Shown here: positions 8,415-16,245 of the stretch, in pieces
How the letters are laid out: every line of letters begins with the position of its first letter
How positions within the stretch are numbered: position 1 is the stretch's first letter
Source: Paracoccaceae bacterium
Lineage (GTDB): Bacteria > Pseudomonadota > Alphaproteobacteria > Rhodobacterales > Rhodobacteraceae
Length of the DNA: 64,000 nucleotides
Reading direction: 5' to 3'
Assembly: GCA_028285485.1 (NCBI GenBank)
Contig: JANQPC010000048.1
Location: 1-64,000, forward strand
The notes under the pieces: model-generated
What the model was told of the DNA's origin: nothing
Databases searched by the model: none
Seen by the model: only the letters and a program-made list of their open reading frames with translations
Program-made: the position numbers and the translations under genes

Positions 8415-9825
8415 GGCTGGAAAAGCCGTAAAGCGCCTCAAACCCCTTTTCGCGCCCGTGGCCGGATTTTCCCACGCCGCCAAAGGGCAGCTCCACACCG
8501 CCCCCGGCGCCGTAATTGTTCACGAACACCTGGCCTGCATGAAGCCGCTTGGCCATCCGCATCTGCCGCCCGCCATCGCGGGACCAGACGGATGCCACAA
8601 GGCCGAACTCCGTACCATTGGCAATCGCCACTGCCTCTTCCTCATCATCGAAGGGCAGCACCACCTGCACGGGGCCGAAGATCTCTTCCCGCGCCAGCCG
8701 GTGATCCGGGGCCGCGCCCGCCAGAAGGTGCGGGGCCACGTAATGGCCGCCCGCGGGCGCGTTACCGGCAATCTCGCCGGTGGCGGCAACCTCAAGATCG
8801 GCAGCCTGGCCCAGATAGCCCGTCACGATCTCCTTCTGCCGGGCCGAGATCAGCGGGCCCACATCCAGATCGGCGCTCGCTGGACCCACGCGCAGGGCGC
8901 GGTAACGGGCGCCCATGCGCTCGATCAGCTCATCATGGCGGCTGCGTTCGATGAGGATGCGGGAGGAGGCAGAGCAGGTCTGCCCCGCATTCTGGATCCC
9001 GGCATTCACAAGGAAGGGCAGCGCGGCCTCAAGATCGGCATCGGCGAACACCACCTGCGGAGACTTCCCGCCAAGCTCCAGCGTAACGGGCACGACGTTC
9101 CGCGCCGCTGCGGCCTGAACGAGCGCGCCCACTGCGACCGACCCTGTGAACGAGATGTGGTTGATGCCCGGATGCGCCGCCAGTGCGGCCCCCGCCGCCT
9201 CGCCAAGGCCCGGAACGACATTCAGCGCGCCGGGCGGAAGCCCTGCCTGTTCTGCGATCCGCGCAAAGGCAAGCGCGGTGAGGCATGCCTCCTCGGCGGG
9301 CTTCAGCACGCAGGCATTGCCCATGGCCAGAGCCGCGCCCACCGACCGCCCGATGATCTGCATCGGGTAATTCCAGGGCACGATATGGCCGGTAACCCCA
9401 TGTGGTTCGCGCAGGGTATAGACGGTGTAGCCCTCAAGGTAGGGGATCGTCTGGCCCATCACCTTATCGGCGGCGCCACCGTAGAATTCGCAATAGCGGG
9501 CAAGGGCGATGGCATCGGCGCGCGCCTGTTTCAGCGGCTTGCCCACATCGCTCGCCTCTATCGCGGCCAGCTCCTCAACCCGTTCGAGCACGAGCTGGCC
9601 GATCCGGGTGAGCACGCGCCCCCGCTCCGCCGCCGTTGCACGGCCCCAATCGCCCGAAAGCGCGGCACGGGCCGCGGCCACGGCGGCATCGATCTCGGCA
9701 GCCTGGCCGCCCGCGATCTCGCCAATCACCGCGCCGGTGGAGGGATCTTCCAGCGGCAGCCGCTCCCCCGCCCCGTGCCACACGCCCCCGATGAAAACCT
9801 CATGGGTCGGAAACCAGGGTTTCAT
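8386..9825 (-). CDS. NAD(P)+-dependent aldehyde dehydrogenase
   Basis: A 479-residue ALDH-superfamily enzyme that oxidises an aldehyde to the acid. The general-base Glu250 (LELGGKSP) and nucleophile Cys284 (NAGQTCSASS) are both present, along with the FTGS cofactor-loop motif and WNYP. It resembles betaine-aldehyde and gamma-aminobutyraldehyde types, but the substrate cannot be read from sequence. The start codon overlaps the stop of the upstream VOC gene (ATGA), and it is the last gene of the minus-strand ABC transporter operon. It probably takes the aldehyde released by the DapA-like lyase, which is inference from context. Confidence 0.94.
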   Translation of the reverse strand: MKPWFPTHEVFIGGVWHGAGERLPLEDPSTGAVIGEIAGGQAAEIDAAVAAARAALSGDWGRATAAERGRVLTRIGQLVLERVEELAAIEASDVGKPLKQARADAIALARYCEFYGGAADKVMGQTIPYLEGYTVYTLREPHGVTGHIVPWNYPMQIIGRSVGAALAMGNACVLKPAEEACLTALAFARIAEQAGLPPGALNVVPGLGEAAGAALAAHPGINHISFTGSVAVGALVQAAAARNVVPVTLELGGKSPQVVFADADLEAALPFLVNAGIQNAGQTCSASSRILIERSRHDELIERMGARYRALRVGPASADLDVGPLISARQKEIVTGYLGQAADLEVAATGEIAGNAPAGGHYVAPHLLAGAAPDHRLAREEIFGPVQVVLPFDDEEEAVAIANGTEFGLVASVWSRDGGRQMRMAKRLHAGQVFVNNYGAGGGVELPFGGVGKSGHGREKGFEALYGFSSLKTVAAHHG

Positions 9826-10289
9826 GTCGGCTCCTCCATCCCGAACATCGCGCGCCAGTTCCGCGCCGTCATGCCGCTTCGATAATCGCGTTGCATCTCG
9901 GGGTCGAGCACCTCGACAAGCACGCGGGATTCGACCCAGAGCTCAATGCAGGCGAAGGGGCCGCGATTGCAGCGCCGCGCGGGCCAGCCCGCGCCCGCGC
10001 CGATGGCGATCACCTCATCGGCGGAAAGCGGCGTTGCAAGGGCCACGTGGCTTTCCACATAGCCGCCCGGGGCCGCGCCGGGATCGAACGAGATCATCTC
10101 GGGGCCCGGGGAGAGCGTGATGTCGGCAGGATAAACCTCCACCGCCGTGCCGTCATCGGCGGCGGAAAACGCGATCCACGCGCCCGGGCAGGGCGGAAAG
10201 GGCAGCGCGGGCCCGCCCAGAATGCGGGCGAGAATCTGCGCCACGCCCTCGGGATCGGACGCAACCATGGAGATATGGAACAGGGTCAT
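9822..10289 (-). CDS. VOC-superfamily protein, second copy in the island
   Basis: A 155-residue glyoxalase-like protein. The opening MTLFHISMVASDPEGVAQIL and the closing ELWVESRVLVEVLDPEMQ fit the two halves of a VOC fold, and a small C-terminal extension ends in NWRAMFGME. It follows the ABC ATPase gene by 3 bp and overlaps the aldehyde dehydrogenase start, so it is translated with them. It is only distantly similar to the VOC protein at 4644-5036. The catalytic role is unknown. Confidence 0.75.
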   Translation of the reverse strand: MTLFHISMVASDPEGVAQILARILGGPALPFPPCPGAWIAFSAADDGTAVEVYPADITLSPGPEMISFDPGAAPGGYVESHVALATPLSADEVIAIGAGAGWPARRCNRGPFACIELWVESRVLVEVLDPEMQRDYRSGMTARNWRAMFGMEEPT

Positions 10290-10292
10290 GCG

Positions 10293-11897
10293 TCAGGCTC
10301 CAACCAACCCCGCCGCCTGCCATTCGGAAGGGATCCGTGGCGTCGCGGCGATCAGGTCCTTGGTATAGCCGTGGGCGGGGGCGGTGAAGACCTGCTCTGT
10401 CTCCCCGGCCTCCACGATCCGCCCCGCCTGCATCACCAGCACCCGGTCGGTGATCGCGCGCACCACGCTCAGATCGTGGCTGATGAAGAGATACGCCATG
10501 CCGTATTCCGCCTGCAGGTCGGCAAGAAGATCGAGGATCTGCGCGCGGATGCGCACATCAAGCGCCGATACCGCCTCATCCAGCACAATCAGATCGGGCC
10601 GCGTGATCAGCGCGCGGGCCATGGCGATGCGCTGGCGCTGCCCGCCCGAGAACTCATGGATGTACTTTTCCTTGTCGGCAGGCGTGAGCCCCACATGAAC
10701 AAGCGCTTCGTCGATCCGGCGCGCGCGATCCGGCACATCGCCCAGAAGGTGAAAGGGCTCGGTCACCAGCCGATCCACCCGGTGGCGCGGATTGAAGGAT
10801 CCGAAGGGATCCTGAAACACCACCTGCATCCGCCGCCGCACCTCGTTTGGCACATGGGGGGCCAGAACGGGCGCCCCGGCCAGCCAAATCTCCCCGCCCT
10901 GAAGCGGCTCCAGGCCGAGGATCGCGCGGGTGAGCGTGGATTTTCCGCAGCCGGATTCGCCCACAAGCCCGAGGCTCTCGCCCGCAGCGAGGCGGAAGCT
11001 CACCTGATCCACCGCCCGCAGCTTCGGCGCCGGGGCGAAAAGCGAGCTGCGCGGGAGCGTGTAGTCGCGCACCACCTCGCGCACCTCCAGAACCGGCTCG
11101 GGCACAGGCGGAACGCCCACGGCCCTGTCCGGCTGATGCTCCGACGCTGCGAAAAGCGCGCGGGTATAGGCATGCGCCCGTTTGCGGAAAAGCACCTCTG
11201 TCTCCGCCGCCTCCACGATCTCGCCCGTCTGCATCACCGCCACATGGGTGGCGAGGCCCGAGACAACGGCCAGATCGTGGGTGATGAGCATCAGCGCCAT
11301 CCCCTCTTCCCTCACCAGCCCTTCAAGCAGATCCAGGATCTGCGCCTGGGTGGTGACATCCAGCGCCGTCGTGGGCTCATCCGCAATCAGAAGCTTCGGG
11401 CGCAGCGCCACCGCCATCGCGATACACACGCGCTGGCGCTGGCCGCCCGACAGCTCATGCGGATAGCGGGTCAGCGGGAAGCGATCGGCGGTGAGCCCCA
11501 CCCGATCCAGCCGCGCGCGCGCCGCACTAAGCGCCTCGCCCCGGCTGGCAGCGCCGTGAACAACAAGAGTTTCGGCCACCTGATCGCCGATGGTTTGCAC
11601 CGGGTTCAGCGCCGTCATGGGCTCCTGAAAGATCATCCCCACTTCATTGCCGCGCAAGGCGCACATTTCGCGCTCCGGCAGGCTGATGAGATCGCGCCCG
11701 CCCATCGCCACCTGGCCCGTTACGGTGGCGCCATTCGGCAGCAGCCCCATCACCGCCAGCGCCGTCATCGATTTGCCCGAGCCGCTTTCGCCCACGAGCC
11801 CGAAAACCTCGCCCTCTTCGATGGCAAAGCCCACATCGCGCAGGATCGGCGTGCCGTGAATCGCCAGCGTCAGGCCTTCTGCGGCAAGCAGCGTCAC
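10293..11897 (-). CDS. Fused ABC transporter ATP-binding protein (oligopeptide type, DppDF-like)
   Basis: A 534-residue protein carrying two complete ABC ATPase domains, equal to DppD and DppF fused in one chain. Walker A motifs are GESGSGKS and GESGCGKS; the signatures are LSGGQRQRV and FSGGQRQRI. Each domain ends with the oligopeptide-binding C-terminal extension typical of PepT-class importers. The GTG start overlaps the stop of the upstream permease (GTGA). It energises the permease pair encoded at 11894-13656. Substrates of this class include di- and oligopeptides, opines and other amide-rich compounds. Confidence 0.95.
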   Translation of the reverse strand: MTLLAAEGLTLAIHGTPILRDVGFAIEEGEVFGLVGESGSGKSMTALAVMGLLPNGATVTGQVAMGGRDLISLPEREMCALRGNEVGMIFQEPMTALNPVQTIGDQVAETLVVHGAASRGEALSAARARLDRVGLTADRFPLTRYPHELSGGQRQRVCIAMAVALRPKLLIADEPTTALDVTTQAQILDLLEGLVREEGMALMLITHDLAVVSGLATHVAVMQTGEIVEAAETEVLFRKRAHAYTRALFAASEHQPDRAVGVPPVPEPVLEVREVVRDYTLPRSSLFAPAPKLRAVDQVSFRLAAGESLGLVGESGCGKSTLTRAILGLEPLQGGEIWLAGAPVLAPHVPNEVRRRMQVVFQDPFGSFNPRHRVDRLVTEPFHLLGDVPDRARRIDEALVHVGLTPADKEKYIHEFSGGQRQRIAMARALITRPDLIVLDEAVSALDVRIRAQILDLLADLQAEYGMAYLFISHDLSVVRAITDRVLVMQAGRIVEAGETEQVFTAPAHGYTKDLIAATPRIPSEWQAAGLVGA

Positions 11898-12712
11898 CGC
11901 GCCCGCCTCACGCGCGGATCGAGGATATCGCGCAACCCGTCGCCCACGAGGTTGAGCCCCAGCACGGTGAACACGATCGCCAGGCCCGGGAAGATCGCCA
12001 GATGGGGCGCGAGCGAAATCATCGTCTGGCTATCGGCCAGCATCCGGCCCCAGGAGGGTGTGGGGGGCTGCGCGCCGAGGCCCACATAGGACAGCGCGGC
12101 TTCGGCCAGAATGCCGAGCGAGAACTGGATCGTGCCCTGCACGATGAGCATGTTCGCGATGTTGGGCAGGATATGTTCGGCCGAGATCCGGAACCGCCCC
12201 TTGCCCGCCACGCGCGCCGCCAGCACGTAATCCAGCGTCCAGAGCGGCAGCGCCCCGCCACGCGCCACGCGGGCGAAGACGGGGATATTGAAGATCCCGA
12301 TGGCGAGGATCGCGTTTACCGCCGACGGGCCGAAAACGGCGGTGATCAGGATCGCGATCACGAGCGAGGGGAAGGCAAAGATCAGATCGTTGCCGCGCAT
12401 GATCAGCTCATCGATATACCCGCCCCGGTTCGCCGCCGCGAACAGGCCGAGGGGCACGCCCACCGCGATGCCAATCCCCACCGCCACGATGGCCACGGCA
12501 ATCGAGGTGCGCGCGCCCACCATGATCATCGAGAGGATATCGCGCCCGAAATGATCGGTGCCCAGCCAATGGGCGGCATCGGGCGGGCGCATCCGTTCGG
12601 CGATGGTCAGAACCGTGTGGTCATGGGGCGTCCACACGAAGGACAGAAGCGCCAGCGCCGCGAAAAGCCCCGCAAGCGCCGCACCGATCCAGAGCGAGAG
12701 CGGCCCCCTCAT
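11894..12712 (-). CDS. ABC transporter permease (DppC-like)
   Basis: A 272-residue inner-membrane permease of the oligopeptide/nickel class. The N-terminal anchor helix is followed by the periplasmic segment ending in HWLGTDHFGRDILS, a hallmark of DppC/OppC proteins, then five helices with the EAA-like loop (ARVARGGALPL region). I start at ATG 12712, overlapping the DppB stop by 4 bases. The frame stays open far upstream, but those codons lie inside the DppB gene in another frame and are not a fusion. Confidence 0.93.
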   Translation of the reverse strand: MRGPLSLWIGAALAGLFAALALLSFVWTPHDHTVLTIAERMRPPDAAHWLGTDHFGRDILSMIMVGARTSIAVAIVAVGIGIAVGVPLGLFAAANRGGYIDELIMRGNDLIFAFPSLVIAILITAVFGPSAVNAILAIGIFNIPVFARVARGGALPLWTLDYVLAARVAGKGRFRISAEHILPNIANMLIVQGTIQFSLGILAEAALSYVGLGAQPPTPSWGRMLADSQTMISLAPHLAIFPGLAIVFTVLGLNLVGDGLRDILDPRVRRAR

Positions 12713-13656
12713 CCGCGCCGCCTCAGCCGCGGATCGATGGCCGCATAGGCGATATCCACGAGGAAGGTCACCACGATCACCGAAAAGACCAGCAGCATCA
12801 CCACGCTCTCCACCACCACAAGATCGCGCTGGGTGATGCCCTGAAAGATCAACCGCCCGAGGCCGGGCAGGAAGAAAACGTTCTCGATGATAATCGCGCC
12901 GGCAAGAAGAAACGAGAATTGCAGGCCGATGATCGTCATCACCGGGATCATGGCATTGCGCAGCGCGTGGCGGATCACGGCCTGGCGGCGCGACAGGCCC
13001 TTGGCGCGCGCGGTGCGAATGTAATCCTGCCCCAGCGTTTCCAGCACGCTGGAGCGTGTGACCCGCGCGAGAATCGAGGCTTGCGGCAGCGCAAGCGCAA
13101 TGGCCGGGAGCGTGAGCGCCTTCATCGCGGGCCAGAACCCCGCCTCCCATCCCGGGAAGCCCCCGGCAGAGAAGATCCGCAGATTGATCGCGAAGATCAG
13201 CACGAGGATCATCGCGAACCAGAAATTCGGCACCGCGATGCCAAGCTGCGTGGTGCCCATCACCGCGATATCGGCCGCACGCCCCCGCCCTGCCGCCGCG
13301 ATCATCCCCACCGGGATTGCAATCGCGGTGGACAGGACCAGCGCATATAGCGTGAGCGGCAGCGAAACCGCGAGCCTGGCGGCCACCAGATCGGCCACCG
13401 GAACCCGGTAGGTATAGGAGGTGCCGAAATCTCCCGTGAGCATCCCGCCGACCCAGGAGAGGTAGCGCTCTGCCACGCTGCCGGTGAGCCCCAGCTCTTC
13501 CCGCAGCGCCGCAACAGCTTCCGGTTCGGCATTGAGCCCCAGCATGAAGGCGGCGGGATCGCCGGGAATCACTTCGATCACCGCGAAGATCACGAGGCTG
13601 GCCACCACGAGGCTGAGGCAAAGCGAGGCGAGGCGAGTCACGACGTATCTGGCCAT
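12709..13656 (-). CDS. ABC transporter permease (DppB-like)
   Basis: A 315-residue inner-membrane permease with the typical DppB opening (MARYVVTRLASLCLSLVVAS), the GDFGTSY motif and the cytoplasmic EAA segment near IRTARAKGLSRRQAVIRHALRNA. It is the first gene of the minus-strand operon permease-permease-ATPase-VOC-aldehyde dehydrogenase. No binding-protein gene is directly upstream. The nearest candidate is the family-5 binding protein at 17064-18539 on the same strand, with three other genes between. Confidence 0.94.
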   Translation of the reverse strand: MARYVVTRLASLCLSLVVASLVIFAVIEVIPGDPAAFMLGLNAEPEAVAALREELGLTGSVAERYLSWVGGMLTGDFGTSYTYRVPVADLVAARLAVSLPLTLYALVLSTAIAIPVGMIAAAGRGRAADIAVMGTTQLGIAVPNFWFAMILVLIFAINLRIFSAGGFPGWEAGFWPAMKALTLPAIALALPQASILARVTRSSVLETLGQDYIRTARAKGLSRRQAVIRHALRNAMIPVMTIIGLQFSFLLAGAIIIENVFFLPGLGRLIFQGITQRDLVVVESVVMLLVFSVIVVTFLVDIAYAAIDPRLRRRG

Positions 13657-13787
13657 ATTGTGAAGTTAGGCGAGTGGGAATCCGGGCGCCATCGGCAATC
13701 TCGGTTTCCGGGCACGGCGGCTCTGAACCGGTTTTTTCGCCATTGTTTCCCGTTTTTCGGCAAACGTGGCGCGCCTGGGGCCGCAAA

Positions 13788-13793
13788 TTGACA
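13788..13793 (+). promoter_or_regulatory. Possible -35 element for the secreted DxGY-repeat protein
   Basis: TTGACA lies 76 bp before the start codon at 13870. No convincing -10 is seen 16-18 bp downstream. The 213-bp region 13657-13869 is shared with the divergent permease operon and holds no other gene. Confidence 0.3.
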
Positions 13794-13869
13794 ACTTCGC
13801 CCCAATTCCGCCTTGTCGTCGCCATGAAGGGTTTGCGGCACTGTCGTCGCGTTTTGCTGGGAGTACATT

Positions 13870-14481
13870 ATGTCTAACTGGAACCTCACCTTCCGTATGG
13901 GCGCAGCCACCGTTGCGCTGGTCACCACGATGGGCGCCACGGCGGCCGTTGCTGCGGACGAGCCTGTCATGGCCGGCCCGCAGGTTGATCCCGTCACCGG
14001 CATGCTTGCCGTGCGCGTGCCGCAGGATCTTTGCTCGTTCTCGAACGGCCTGCCTGCCGATCTCGTCGCCAAGATGTCTGAGCGCCGCGATTTCAACGGC
14101 CTGGTGCGCCACATGGTGCGCAACTGCCCCGAACTTGCTCTGGGCCTTGCCGACTCGATCACCGCCACCACGCGCGGCGAGAAGGAGCGCATCGGCGATG
14201 ATGACGGCGAAGAAGATCGCGGCCTCTCGGGCTTCGACATGTCGGACTACGACGATGGTGACAATGGCTCCGACGACGAGTGGGAAGACGATTACGACGC
14301 CTTCGACGATGGCTACGATCAGGGCTACGACAAGGGCTACGAAGACGGCTACGACGATGGCTATGACACCGGCTGGGACGATGGCTATGACTCGGGCTAC
14401 GACTCGGGCTTTGACGATGGCTTCGACGCCGGCTTCGAAGCTGGCCAGAACAGCGGCAACGGCAGCGAAGAAGCTGCCTAA
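13870..14481 (+). CDS. Secreted protein with a Cys-pair domain and acidic DxGY repeats (unrecognised family)
   Basis: I do not recognise this 203-residue protein. Residues 1-29 form a Sec signal peptide (cleavage likely after AVAA). Residues 40-110 make a compact domain with PVTGMLAVRVPQDLC, then NCPELALGLADSITAT; the two Cys residues (55 and 86) could form a disulfide in the periplasm. The same domain occurs twice in the next gene. Residues 111-145 are strongly acidic, and residues 146-193 are twelve tandem tetrapeptides of the form [D/E]-x-G-[Y/F/W]. The product would be extremely acidic and might bind cations. A strong terminator follows. No enzyme motif is visible. Confidence 0.8.
   Translation: MSNWNLTFRMGAATVALVTTMGATAAVAADEPVMAGPQVDPVTGMLAVRVPQDLCSFSNGLPADLVAKMSERRDFNGLVRHMVRNCPELALGLADSITATTRGEKERIGDDDGEEDRGLSGFDMSDYDDGDNGSDDEWEDDYDAFDDGYDQGYDKGYEDGYDDGYDTGWDDGYDSGYDSGFDDGFDAGFEAGQNSGNGSEEAA
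14305..14448 (+). repeat. Twelve tandem 12-bp coding repeats (DxGY tetrapeptides)
   Basis: The DNA encodes twelve consecutive tetrapeptides starting at Asp146. The third position is always Gly, the first Asp or Glu, and the fourth Tyr, Phe or Trp (Gln in the last unit). Aromatic choice drifts from Tyr to Phe toward the C-terminus, which suggests expansion followed by divergence. Confidence 0.9.
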
Positions 14482-14526
14482 GCCAGGCTGACCGCCCGGG
14501 CGTTCGCGCCCGGCGCAAAGCATCGG

Positions 14527-14556
14527 AAACGGCCGGTCGGGGGACCGGCCGTTTTC
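14527..14556 (+). terminator. Intrinsic terminator after the DxGY-repeat gene
   Basis: A perfect 12-bp stem (AAACGGCCGGTC and its complement) with a GGGG loop runs into TTTTC, 46 bp past the stop codon. The stem core is nearly the same as that of the terminator after the paralogous gene at 16197-16224. Confidence 0.88.
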
Positions 14557-14828
14557 TGTTTGATGGCGCGAATCGCGCAGGCCTGAACCGCGCCGCAAGC
14601 GCCCCCGAAATCCTCACGCAACACGTGAAGCACAGCCCCTAGCCGCCTGCGGCAAAGGCATTTCCGCGCAGGCGACAACGATCCTTTTTCTTTCCCGATT
14701 GTTTCGGATATTACGGGCGCGTTGACACATATTGGGCAGCACTTGGGCGAAACCGCCACATTCGGTGCGTGGCCGGACGCTGGGTAACTGGCTTGCACCG
14801 CACGAAAAAATCCTGCTGGGAGCTTCTG
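14557..14828 (+). promoter_or_regulatory. Leader region of the His-tail secreted protein
   Basis: This 272-bp stretch has no gene. It is AT-richer around 14685-14730 and contains TTGACA at 14722-14727, about 100 bp before the start, again without a clear -10. TGCTGGGAG just before the start codon (14815-14823) also precedes the start of the paralogous gene at 13870, so it probably holds the ribosome-binding site in both. Confidence 0.35.
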
Positions 14829-16160
14829 ATGCCGAACACGCGATCGTTACTTTGTACCGGGGCCGCCGCACTCGCGGTCACTGCCGCTCTTTCGGGCAGC
14901 CCCGCTTTTGCTGGCGCATTCGATCGCATGGCGGGCGCCGGCCGGATCGATCCGGTTGTCGTCCCCGGGCCGGAGCGGACGGGGCCGGGCACGCAGGTGG
15001 TTGTGGTGCCGCGGGATCTTTGCCGTTACGAAAACGGATTGCCGGATCGGCTTGCCGAACGTTTGCGCGGGCGGCCGGACCTGGCCGAGAACCTCGAATA
15101 TATGGGCCGCGAATGCCCTGAACTGGCGCTGAGCCTCAGCGGCGATTCGGCCACCGCCTCGATCGCGGCGGCCACTTCGGTCGCGCCTTTGGAGCCTGCG
15201 CCCGCGCCTGTGGCCTCCTCCACGCGCCTCGGGCCTGTGACCGACCCTGTGACGGGAATGCTTGCCGTGAGCCTGCCGCAGGATCTGTGCGCCTTTGACG
15301 AGGGCATCCCGGCGACGGTGAGCGACGCGATCGCCTCCCGGCGCGATTACCGGCGGCTCGTGGCCTATGTGGTAGAAAACTGCCCCGAAATGGCGCTGGG
15401 CTTTGCGGATGTGGCCACGGCAACGGTGCGGGAAGAGCGCCAGCGGATCGGTGAAGACGAGCCGGTGGATGGCCCGGGGGGCAATAACACCCGCCGTGCG
15501 GCCGACGCGGGCGGCGACGGTGGAGCCGGCGGAGGCGTTGGCGGTGCTGCCGGTGGTTCTGGCGACAACGGTTCTGGCGGCGGGGCCGGCGGAAATGGCG
15601 GCGGCACTGGCGGTGTCGATAACGGCACTGGCACCGGCGGCACGAATGGCGGCGACGGGACGGGCACCGGCAACGGCGCGGGCGGCGGAACCGGAAGCAA
15701 CGGCACCGGCGGCGGCGGCGACGACAACGGCACTGGTGGGGCCAATGGCGGCAACGGCACCGGGAACAGCGGCGACAACAGCGGCAATGGCACCAACGGA
15801 AACGGCACCGGGAGCGGCAGTTCCAACGGCGGCAACGGTACCGACGGGAATGGCACCGGGAACGGCGGTGACAACGGTAGCAACAACGGCAGCGGCGGCA
15901 CCGGCAATAACGGTGGCGGGCACCACGGCGACAAGCACGGCCATAAGGACAAGCACGGCCATAAAGACAAGCACGGGCACAAGGATAAGCATGGCCACAA
16001 AGACAAGCACGGGCACAAGGGAAAGCACGGGCACGACAAACATGGCCACAACAAACACGGCCATGACAAGCATGCGCACAACAAACACGGGCACGGCAAG
16101 CACGGCCACAACAAGCACGGGCATGACAAATACGCCGAGAAGAAGAAGCACGACTGGTAG
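14829..16160 (+). CDS. Secreted protein with two Cys-pair domains, Gly-rich linker and His/Lys tail (unrecognised family)
   Basis: A 443-residue exported protein of no family I know. The ATG at 14829 is preferred over an upstream in-frame start because it begins a Sec signal peptide (cleavage after AFA-GA, about residue 28). Two copies of the domain found in the 13870 gene follow: residues 55-105 (VVVPRDLCRYENGLP ... ECPELALSL) and 137-207 (DPVTGMLAVSLPQDLC ... NCPEMALGFADVATATV). Residues 215-364 are a Gly/Asn/Thr/Ser linker. Residues 365-434 are His-Gly-His-Lys repeats, likely to bind Ni, Zn or Cu, and the end is KKKHDW. The linker and tail look like a flexible surface-exposed module. Function unknown. 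Confidence 0.8.
   Translation: MPNTRSLLCTGAAALAVTAALSGSPAFAGAFDRMAGAGRIDPVVVPGPERTGPGTQVVVVPRDLCRYENGLPDRLAERLRGRPDLAENLEYMGRECPELALSLSGDSATASIAAATSVAPLEPAPAPVASSTRLGPVTDPVTGMLAVSLPQDLCAFDEGIPATVSDAIASRRDYRRLVAYVVENCPEMALGFADVATATVREERQRIGEDEPVDGPGGNNTRRAADAGGDGGAGGGVGGAAGGSGDNGSGGGAGGNGGGTGGVDNGTGTGGTNGGDGTGTGNGAGGGTGSNGTGGGGDDNGTGGANGGNGTGNSGDNSGNGTNGNGTGSGSSNGGNGTDGNGTGNGGDNGSNNGSGGTGNNGGGHHGDKHGHKDKHGHKDKHGHKDKHGHKDKHGHKGKHGHDKHGHNKHGHDKHAHNKHGHGKHGHNKHGHDKYAEKKKHDW
15471..15920 (+). repeat. Gly/Asn/Thr/Ser-rich low-complexity coding region
   Basis: About 150 codons are dominated by GGC, AAC, GGN and ACC, encoding irregular units such as GNGTGN, GGNGTD and GTGGTN. There is no fixed period. 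It separates the folded domains from the His tail. Confidence 0.85.
15921..16130 (+). repeat. His/Lys tandem coding repeat (period switches from 18 to 15 bp)
   Basis: After a short HHGDK, five hexapeptide units (four HGHKDK, one HGHKGK) are followed by seven pentapeptide units of the form H-[G/A]-H-[D/N/G]-K. Including the terminal HDW, the last 79 residues hold 27 histidines. The period change marks two separate expansions. Confidence 0.9.
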
Positions 16161-16196
16161 GGGCGCACGCCCCTCGCGGCCTGCGCTGCCCAAATC

Positions 16197-16224
16197 AAAA
16201 CGGCCGGCGATTGCCGGCCGTTTT
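16197..16224 (+). terminator. Intrinsic terminator after the His-tail gene
   Basis: A perfect 12-bp stem (AAAACGGCCGGC and its complement) with a GATT loop ends in TTTT. It could serve both the plus-strand gene and the convergent peptidase gene because A and T runs flank both sides. Confidence 0.85.
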
Positions 16225-16245
16225 GCCTTCATGTCCCGTTAGGCG

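Noticed and set aside
10293-11897. Frameshift fusion of two ABC ATPase genes
   Set aside because: The double-ATPase form is a common natural arrangement in this transporter class; both halves are complete and in one frame.
12713-13825. A 643-codon open frame that would fuse 371 codons to the DppC-like permease
   Set aside because: The extra codons lie within the DppB gene in another frame, are Arg/Gly-rich and not membrane-like. The ATG at 12712 with a 4-bp overlap to DppB is the expected start.
15921-16130. Regular repeats that could be mistaken for a CRISPR array
   Set aside because: The units are 15 or 18 bp, directly adjacent, without unique spacers, and are in frame in a signal-peptide protein. 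They are coding repeats.
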